A stretch of 11,609 nt of DNA from NCBI GenBank assembly GCA_946061495.1, contig CAMGSV010000063.1:1-11609 (forward strand), written 5' to 3'. The translations under genes and the position numbers were made by a program. Positions 6,995 through 11,609 of the stretch are shown here, in pieces (the stretch's first letter is position 1; each line of letters begins with the position of its first letter). The DNA is from an uncultured Spirochaetales bacterium. Its GTDB lineage: Bacteria; Spirochaetota; Spirochaetia; Treponematales; Treponemataceae. The notes beneath the pieces were generated by a model that saw nothing but the letters and a program-made list of their open reading frames with translations, had not been told where the DNA came from and did not search any database.

Positions 6995-7831
6995 CTACTG
7001 GCTGGTATAGTTGTAATTCATTGTTGCACTGGTTAAGTTGTCATTAGAACTACCAATAGCAATCTGATTCCACTGTTCCTGAGACCCACGGTAATTTACC
7101 GTTTTTAGCCCGCTACAGTTCCAGAATGCCTCATCTTCAATGCTAGTAACCGACGATGGAATGGTCACACTGGTTAAGCTACTACAACCTCTGAATGCCT
7201 GCGACTCAATGGTGGTAACCCCTTCCGATATGATTATGCTAGTCAGGCCACTACAACCCCGAAATGCATCGTCTCAAATGGTGGAGACCCACGATGGAAC
7301 GGTGATTTCTCCTGCGGCAGAGGGCCCGAGCAATCAAAGTGCTGTCAACATATAAAATACCATCCTTACTTGCATACCGATTGTTTCCCTCGTCAACAAC
7401 AATAGACTTCAATGCAGTACAACCTGCAAATGCACGGTCATCAATTCTGGTGACCGACGACGGAATAACCACGCTGGCCAAGCTGCTGCAACCTCTGAAC
7501 GCATCTCCTCCAATGCTGACAATCCCGCTCTTGCTCAAATCCAGATGCACCATTGCCTTGGGCTGACGTTCCTGTAACGCCAGCAAGGCTGTTTTCATCG
7601 CCTCTGTAGTTGTGCAGTCCTTCTGTACCACGACCGTGTAGGTCCCGCTTTAGTGATTCCAGCAATGTCTACCGCTGGGTTGCCGGAAGAAATCGTCTCG
7701 TGCACTGCCCCGTCACTGCTCCCACAGTTCCTGTTCATCTCCAGCTTGCAGCCAGACAGGGGCAGCAGAACCATGGCAATTACCAGCAGAAACAGCCCCG
7801 CCAGCACAAACTTCTTACTTTGTTTCTTCAC
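6995..7831 (-). pseudogene. BspA-like leucine-rich-repeat surface lipoprotein, disrupted by two frameshifts and a stop
   Basis: The gene starts at GTG 7829-7831 with AAGGAG (7838-7843) 6 nt upstream. It encodes a lipoprotein signal peptide MKKQSKKFVLAGLFLLVIAM followed by VLLPLSGC; the lipobox cysteine is C28, so a lipid-anchored surface protein is predicted. The frame is lost at a G-run (C-run 7644-7646 on +); one more G would give KAGTYTVVVQKDCTTTEAM. The next segment (to about 7326) has LRR_5 repeats such as IGGDAFRGCSSLASVVIP and IDDRAFAGCTALKSIVV, then a cap-like YASKDGILYVDSTLIAR. A second shift lies at 7325-7327; removing one G gives LIARPSAAGEITVPSWVSTI. An in-frame TGA follows at 7274-7276, where Gly-Asp-Asp-Ala-Phe would be expected. 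After it three more repeat stretches and the family C-terminus (YRGSQEQWNQIAIGSS, then ATMNYNYTSQ) run to TAG 6995-6997. The intact protein would be about 278 residues. Three lesions argue for real decay, though two are at short homopolymers. Treponemes and other gut bacteria carry many such BspA-like proteins, linked to adhesion in some species. Confidence 0.85.
7020..7520. repeat. Coding tandem repeats of the LRR array
   Basis: Read on the - strand, blocks of the form GCATTCAGAGGTTGTAGTAG, followed by AGCTTAACCAG(T/C)GTG and then CCATC(G/C)TCGGTTACTAGCATT, recur at about 69 bp (23-codon) spacing, matching the LRR_5 units of the pseudogene. Such near-identical units can recombine with each other or with other LRR genes of the genome. 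Confidence 0.7.
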
Positions 7832-8026
7832 AAAAAACTCCTTTTACGTATTTTATTTCCACCCAGCACACTGCCAGGATGAGCTACGGAAACCGATTGA
7901 GACGAAAAAGACCAGCGAAAAATCCCTGCCAAAGGATTTGCCGCCAGTCTCCATGCTCCACATGAATGTACTGTATTTGAAAGAATTTCTTCTATAAAAT
8001 ACTCTGAGTTTTGAGTTTTGAGCGGG

Positions 8027-8054
8027 ATTGTATCCGAAGGAATTTATCTGTCAA
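8027..8054 (-). promoter_or_regulatory. Sigma70-type promoter directed toward the LRR pseudogene
   Basis: On the - strand, TTGACA (8049-8054, perfect -35) and TACAAT (8027-8032, five of six) are separated by 16 nt. Transcription would start near 8020, leaving an untranslated leader of about 190 nt before the GTG at 7831. The promoter lies within the first copy of the repeated element at 8033-8130. Confidence 0.6.
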
Positions 8055-8130
8055 GAGTTTTTCCGAGTTTTTTGCAGGAAAACTCGCTAAGCATTCCGAA
8101 GGAATGCGACGTGTCAAGGGATTTTCCGAG
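8033..8130. repeat. Diverged direct repeat with embedded TTGACA boxes and palindromes
   Basis: Two copies of a 35-36 bp sequence, 8033-8067 and 8095-8130, share TCCGAAGGAAT, then TGTCAAG and TTTTCCGAG in the same order about 62 bp apart. Copy 2 contains the perfect palindrome GCATTCC-GAA-GGAATGC (8091-8107). Between the copies, GAGTTTTTCC (8055-8064) can pair with GGAAAACTC (8077-8085). On the - strand each copy contributes a consensus TTGACA; only copy 1 has a matching -10. It may belong to a family of intergenic repeats, which the window alone cannot prove. Confidence 0.65.
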
Positions 8131-8468
8131 AAAAACACACCTTTTTTTGCTCCTGAATACATTTTTTCTCCCACGGACAATTTTGTTGCGGTTCGACGTT
8201 GTCCACCAACCCAATAAAAGGACTACATCTAACTTTGAGTAATTATAACGCATTCCTGCGGTTTATCCAGTATCTTGTAGGTGGAATCTTGGAAATGGGA
8301 AACCTTTTTTTACTGGGGAATTATATTTTATGGGTTGTCCAAATTCTTGTCTTACAACCATATATTATTATCTTCACGATTCTTGCAAATTGTGCGTGCA
8401 AATCGGCGAGGCAATATCGCACGATACTATAAAAAAACACAAAAAACAAAGAAAATCCCTGTCTACCC

Positions 8469-8497
8469 TTCACAAGTGACGCAAATAATTCTATAAT
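8469..8497 (+). promoter_or_regulatory. Sigma70-type promoter of ackA
   Basis: TTCACA (8469-8474, five of six) and a perfect TATAAT (8492-8497) with 17 nt between them. Transcription would start near 8504, about 26 nt before the ackA ATG. A GAGGA ribosome site lies at 8520-8524, 5 nt before the ATG. Confidence 0.75.
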
Positions 8498-8529
8498 GGA
8501 AGAATACTTTTAATTTTTCGAGGAATGGA

Positions 8530-9873
8530 ATGATTATTTTGACATTGAACTGCGGTAGCTCCTCTGCTAAATATCAGGTGTATGATTGGAGCGAAAAGGA
8601 TGTACTGGCTTCCGGCGTTGTGGAGCGGGTGACTCAGGACGGATCCGTCATTTCCCACAAGGCAAAGGGAAAGGATGAGTTTGTGAAGGAGCAGCCCTGC
8701 CCCACCCACAAGGAGGCCATCGAGCTGATTATCCAGACCATCACCGATGCCACCACTGGCGTCATCTCCGACATGAAGGAGATTGGTGCGGTGGGACACC
8801 GTGTGGTACACGGCGGCGACAAGTTCACCAAGTCCGTCATCGTGACTCCTGAGGTCATTGAGCAGTTCCGTGAGATTCAGGATTTGGCTCCCCTCCACAA
8901 TCCCGCCAACATCATGGGAATCGAGGCTGCCCAGAAGGTGCTCCCCGATGTGCCCCACTGCGCCATCATGGACACCGCCTGGCACCAGACCATGCCCGAC
9001 ACATCCTTCATGTATGCCGTTCCCTACGAGTGGTACGAGAAGTATTCCGCCCGCCGCTACGGCTTCCACGGCACCTCCTTCCTGTACACGGCAAAGCGTG
9101 CCAGCGTCCTTTTGGGCAAGAAGCCTGAAGACACCAACATCATCATCGCCCACGTGGGTAACGGTGCCTCCATGTGTGCCGTGAAGAACGGAAAGTGCTA
9201 TGACACCTCCATGGGACTGTCCCCCCTTGAGGGACTGGTGATGGGCACCCGTTCCGGTGACTGCGACCCTGCCCTGCCCTTCTACGTGATGAAGAAGACA
9301 GGCATGTCCGTAGCCGAGATGGATGCCGCACTGAACAAGAAGTCCGGCCTCATGGGAATCACCGGCGACCTCATCGACCGCCGTGACGTGCAGTCCGCTG
9401 CCGAGAAGGGCAACAAGAAGGCAAAGCTGGCCCAGGACATGGAGTGCTACCGCATGGCCAAATACTTCGGTGCCTACCTGGCGGCCATCGGCCCCATCGA
9501 TGCCATCGTGTTCACCGCTGGTGTGGGCGAGTTCTCCGACGTGATCCGTGGACAGGTCTGTGCCGGACTGGAGCACCTGGGCATCAAGATTGACCCTGCA
9601 AAGAACAACCTGGCCCACACCCGCAACACCGAGCTGTGCATCAGCGCCGATGACTCCAAGATCAAGATTTTCGTCATCCCCACCGATGAGGAGCTGGTAA
9701 TGACCGAGGATGCCTACGCACTGATGGCTGGCACCTACGATGTCCACACCAACTTCACCTACTCCTTCCAGAGCCCCGACTACGTGAACAAGGCTCGCGA
9801 GGCTGGCCTCCAGAAGGATTTGGCAAAGAACCCCGACCTGGCAAAGATCATTGCCAAGCCCCAGAGCTGCTAA
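8530..9873 (+). CDS. ackA: Acetate kinase
   Basis: Interconverts acetyl-phosphate + ADP and acetate + ATP, the substrate-level phosphorylation step of acetate-producing fermentation; cytoplasmic. The ASKHA-fold kinase motifs are all visible: NCGSSSAKY (N7, S10, S12), GHRVVHGGDKFT with substrate arginine R91, MDTAWHQTMP with catalytic D148, RYGFHGTSF with H180, AHVGNGASM (207-215), MGTRSGDCDP with catalytic R241, FTAGVGEFS (328-336) and IPTDEEL with the metal-binding glutamate near 387. The 447 residues exceed the roughly 400 usual in bacteria; most of the excess is a C-terminal tail after the MAGTYDVHTNFTYSF segment, apparently without catalytic motifs. The start has a GAGGA ribosome site and a strong promoter. 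Codons are strongly biased to C/G endings, consistent with high expression. No phosphotransacetylase gene is adjacent; a PfkB-type kinase follows 18 bp later. Confidence 0.96.
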   Translation: MIILTLNCGSSSAKYQVYDWSEKDVLASGVVERVTQDGSVISHKAKGKDEFVKEQPCPTHKEAIELIIQTITDATTGVISDMKEIGAVGHRVVHGGDKFTKSVIVTPEVIEQFREIQDLAPLHNPANIMGIEAAQKVLPDVPHCAIMDTAWHQTMPDTSFMYAVPYEWYEKYSARRYGFHGTSFLYTAKRASVLLGKKPEDTNIIIAHVGNGASMCAVKNGKCYDTSMGLSPLEGLVMGTRSGDCDPALPFYVMKKTGMSVAEMDAALNKKSGLMGITGDLIDRRDVQSAAEKGNKKAKLAQDMECYRMAKYFGAYLAAIGPIDAIVFTAGVGEFSDVIRGQVCAGLEHLGIKIDPAKNNLAHTRNTELCISADDSKIKIFVIPTDEELVMTEDAYALMAGTYDVHTNFTYSFQSPDYVNKAREAGLQKDLAKNPDLAKIIAKPQSC

Positions 9874-9891
9874 CCTCGGCTTGAGCCTTTT

Positions 9892-11007
9892 GTGAATATC
9901 TACGGAATTGGCAGAGCCATAGTAGATTATTACGTCGAGGGAAGCATTGACGACGGTTTCATGGAGTCGGCATTCAGCCGGCTTCCAGACCGTCTCCTTC
10001 CCTCAAAGATGGGCCTCCCCCTCCATGTGGAAGGGGAAGCCTTCTCTTTTGTCCTGGAATCCATGGCGGGACTTTCCCAATGCCGACTCCTGCGGGAGAC
10101 GGGGGGCACCTGCGTCAACATCCTCAAAACCATCGCCACCCTTCCACAGAAAGACAAGGAGCCAGCTCCCTGCCATGGTAACAAAAGCCCCGGCTGCCGT
10201 TTTTCCGGCACCATCGGCACCCGCCCCCAGGCCCCCTTCCACGGCAACCTCTCGGACCAGGATTTTTTCCAGCAGCAGCTGTCAGACTACGGCATAGCAT
10301 TGCACCTCCGCCAGCACAGTGGCGCCACCGGGCGATGTCTTGTGCTGCCAGGCTGCACCAAAGCCAGCACAATGAACCTGCCCCGGCAGTCCTGGCTGGC
10401 GCTGGCAAGTCCCGCCGTAGCCACGGAAATTCTCCCTGAACAGATTGAGTGGAACTGGCTGGCGGAATGCCAATGGCTTGTAGTGGAGGGAATGGAGCTG
10501 GACAAGGACTGGTTTGACCAGCTGCTGCATCAGTTCCAGGGAAAACTGGTGCTGGCCTGTGGCACCCCCTTCGGTGCCGCAAAGACCGCAGTCCGCATCA
10601 AGGAGCTGGCAGGAACAGGAAAACTGGTTCTGGTGCTGGCCAACGATGTGGAAGCACGGCTTCTGGAGCAGCATGGCGTTGCCATTGGGGAAACAAGCCG
10701 GAAGGAACCCATACGTTTCATCATTACCCACGGCTGCGGCGGCAGCAGTGCCTATTGTGACGGGGAGCGGCTTTTCGTATCGGCCCACCCCACCGTACAC
10801 TGTTTGGATGCCACCGGTGCAGGTGATGTGTTCGGCGGAGCCTTTTTGAGCCGCCTCCCAGACGGAGAAAGCTGGCCAGCACAGGAGGACATCATTGCGG
10901 CCATGGAATACGCCTCCCACGCCGCCGCCAAAATCATCCAAGTGCCCCTGTGCCAAGCCCATCTCCTGACACAAGGAATCCAGAAGGCCCCTGACCTTCC
11001 ATTCTAG
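9892..11007 (+). CDS. PfkB-family carbohydrate/nucleoside kinase, substrate unknown
   Basis: Probable ATP-dependent kinase of a sugar, sugar phosphate or nucleoside. The 371-residue protein starts MNIYGIGRAIVDYYVEGSID, matching the first strand of the ribokinase fold, with the N-terminal glycine motif ETGGTCVNILKTIATL (69-84). It has the C-terminal PfkB signature DATGAGDVFGGAFLSRL (306-322), where D312 is the catalytic base and the preceding glycines form the anion hole. LANDVEARLL (249-258) corresponds to the family's N-x-x-E segment, and FIITHGCGGSSAY (276-288) to its late glycine segment. Residues about 85-120 look longer than usual and hold two cysteines (C94, C102) between the glycine motif and the GTIG strand. 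The GTG start is only weakly supported (GAG at 9883-9885); the N-terminal match to the fold favours it. The 18 bp gap after ackA suggests one transcript. Adenosine kinase-like and fructokinase-like members are both possible; substrate cannot be read from the sequence. Confidence 0.8.
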   Translation: MNIYGIGRAIVDYYVEGSIDDGFMESAFSRLPDRLLPSKMGLPLHVEGEAFSFVLESMAGLSQCRLLRETGGTCVNILKTIATLPQKDKEPAPCHGNKSPGCRFSGTIGTRPQAPFHGNLSDQDFFQQQLSDYGIALHLRQHSGATGRCLVLPGCTKASTMNLPRQSWLALASPAVATEILPEQIEWNWLAECQWLVVEGMELDKDWFDQLLHQFQGKLVLACGTPFGAAKTAVRIKELAGTGKLVLVLANDVEARLLEQHGVAIGETSRKEPIRFIITHGCGGSSAYCDGERLFVSAHPTVHCLDATGAGDVFGGAFLSRLPDGESWPAQEDIIAAMEYASHAAAKIIQVPLCQAHLLTQGIQKAPDLPF

Positions 11008-11044
11008 AACAAGTTTTGGAGAACAGAAGGGGGCAATCCACGAA

Positions 11045-11609
11045 TCAGCTTCTGAACAGGGCGCTTGCAGCAAGGCCAGCGGCGGCGGTATCTCCCACCA
11101 GTCGTTGTGCTAGCACCAGGGAAAATTCCTCGGCAGTACCGGGACCGGCGGCGGTAATCAGGTTGCCGTCCACCTCCACCCGACTGCCGGTGTAGGTGCA
11201 GCCTGCAGTGAGCTCCTTCCAGTCAGGGCCGCCCCACTGCTCCAGCTGTGCTTCCATGGTGGGATAGCAGGTGAATTTCTTTCCCTTTAGCAGCCCCAGC
11301 TTTGCCAGTGCCACCACCGGTGCGGCACAGAGGGCGGTTACCAGTCCAGCGGCGGCGGCCACGGCACCAATCAGCTGGCAGGCCTCCTGACATCCAGCCA
11401 CATTGGCGGCGCCAGGCATTCCGCCGGGAACCACCACCACCTGCTGACCTGCCGTTGCAGTAAAACCTTCATCAGCCAGCACCTGTGCCACCAGCCTGTC
11501 TGCCACCACCGGAATGCCGTGGGCGCCCCGCACCGTCAGCTCCGGGCCGCAGGAAAGGGTCTCCACCGCCACATCAAGCCGCCGCAGATAGTCCACTGGG
11601 GTCAACGCC
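11045..11609 (-). CDS. DJ-1/PfpI (YajL/ThiJ-like) family protein, N-terminus outside window
   Basis: The frame is open to the window edge. The TTG at 11603-11605 is almost certainly an internal leucine, since DJ-1 proteins have a TPVDYLRR-like helix after about 15-20 residues, and those first residues, including the conserved glutamate near the active site, are missing here. The visible 187 residues show VVVVPGGMPGAANV, the nucleophile elbow VTALCAAPVVALAKLGLL with the family's reactive cysteine, KFTCYP, and the late DGNLITAAGPGTAEEFS motif, all in the order found in YajL and human DJ-1. This family comprises redox-responsive chaperone/glyoxalase/deglycase-like proteins; the specific role cannot be assigned. 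It is convergent with the upstream PfkB kinase (37 bp between the stops), and I see no clear terminator in that gap. Confidence 0.88.
   Translation of the reverse strand, partial: ALTPVDYLRRLDVAVETLSCGPELTVRGAHGIPVVADRLVAQVLADEGFTATAGQQVVVVPGGMPGAANVAGCQEACQLIGAVAAAAGLVTALCAAPVVALAKLGLLKGKKFTCYPTMEAQLEQWGGPDWKELTAGCTYTGSRVEVDGNLITAAGPGTAEEFSLVLAQRLVGDTAAAGLAASALFRS

Larger units (their letters stand above)
7832..8529. other. AT-rich 698 bp spacer between the divergent LRR pseudogene and ackA
   Basis: It contains the promoter toward the LRR gene, the direct-repeat element (8033-8130), a short tandem repeat of TGAGTTT (8005-8022) and the ackA promoter. The stretch 8131-8460 shows no recognisable gene. 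One open frame at 8199-8432 (+, TTG start) would encode a hydrophobic 77-residue peptide, but it lacks a ribosome site and I do not call it. Confidence 0.5.

Noticed and set aside
7020..7520. Regularly spaced repeats suggestive of a CRISPR array
   Set aside because: The spacing is about 69 bp, the units diverge and translate as LRR_5 motifs; there are no unique spacers between identical repeats.
8199..8432. Possible 77-residue hydrophobic small membrane protein
   Set aside because: TTG start, no ribosome site, and AT-rich DNA readily encodes hydrophobic residues. An internal ATG at 8296 is no better supported. Kept only as a weak possibility.
8491..9747. 418-codon open frame antisense to ackA
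   Set aside because: It mirrors ackA, a clear family member with all catalytic motifs. Strong third-position G/C bias removes stops on the opposite strand. The peptide is Gly/Val/His-rich with no motif.

Overview
The window looks like chromosomal DNA of a host-associated spirochaete, most likely a Treponema. This is inferred from the combination of genes and not from a marker gene: two adjacent secreted beta-rich (outer-membrane-barrel-like) proteins with no close family I can name, a decayed BspA-type leucine-rich-repeat lipoprotein, an acetate kinase with a long C-terminal extension, and a DapL-type LL-diaminopimelate aminotransferase. The metabolic genes are visibly GC-rich with G/C-ending codons. 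The surface-protein genes and the spacer before ackA are more AT-rich.

Layout, left to right. (1) 1-1893, + strand: the 3' part of an exported beta-rich protein, overlapped by ATGA by a second exported beta-rich protein whose signal peptide and mature domain lie in different frames, joined at an A6 run. A long A/T-flanked hairpin (1910-1944) separates this convergently from the next block. (2) 6713-1991, - strand: a well-formed sigma70-type promoter followed by ilvD, ilvB and dapL in tight order (ATGA overlap, then a 19 bp gap). The three genes look like one operon for branched-chain amino acid synthesis plus LL-diaminopimelate/lysine synthesis. ilvC and the acetolactate synthase small subunit are not in the window. 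(3) 6995-7831, - strand: a BspA-like LRR lipoprotein pseudogene with two frameshifts and one internal stop. A GC-rich hairpin region lies between it and the ilvD promoter. (4) 7832-8529: a 698 bp AT-rich spacer holding a repeated element with embedded TTGACA boxes, one of which forms a good promoter toward the pseudogene, and the ackA promoter. (5) 8530-11007, + strand: ackA followed after 18 bp by a PfkB-family sugar/nucleoside kinase of unknown substrate. (6) 11045 to the window end, - strand: a DJ-1/PfpI-family protein whose N-terminus lies outside the window.

Functionally, ilvD-ilvB-dapL is a biosynthetic operon fed by pyruvate and aspartate-derived tetrahydrodipicolinate. ackA supplies ATP from acetyl-phosphate during fermentation, and the downstream kinase may share its transcript. 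I see no convincing CRISPR array, RNA gene, insertion sequence, toxin-antitoxin pair or new defence-like system. The most unusual content is the broken surface-protein genes, with three frame breaks at or beside mononucleotide runs, and the promoter-bearing repeat in the ackA spacer.
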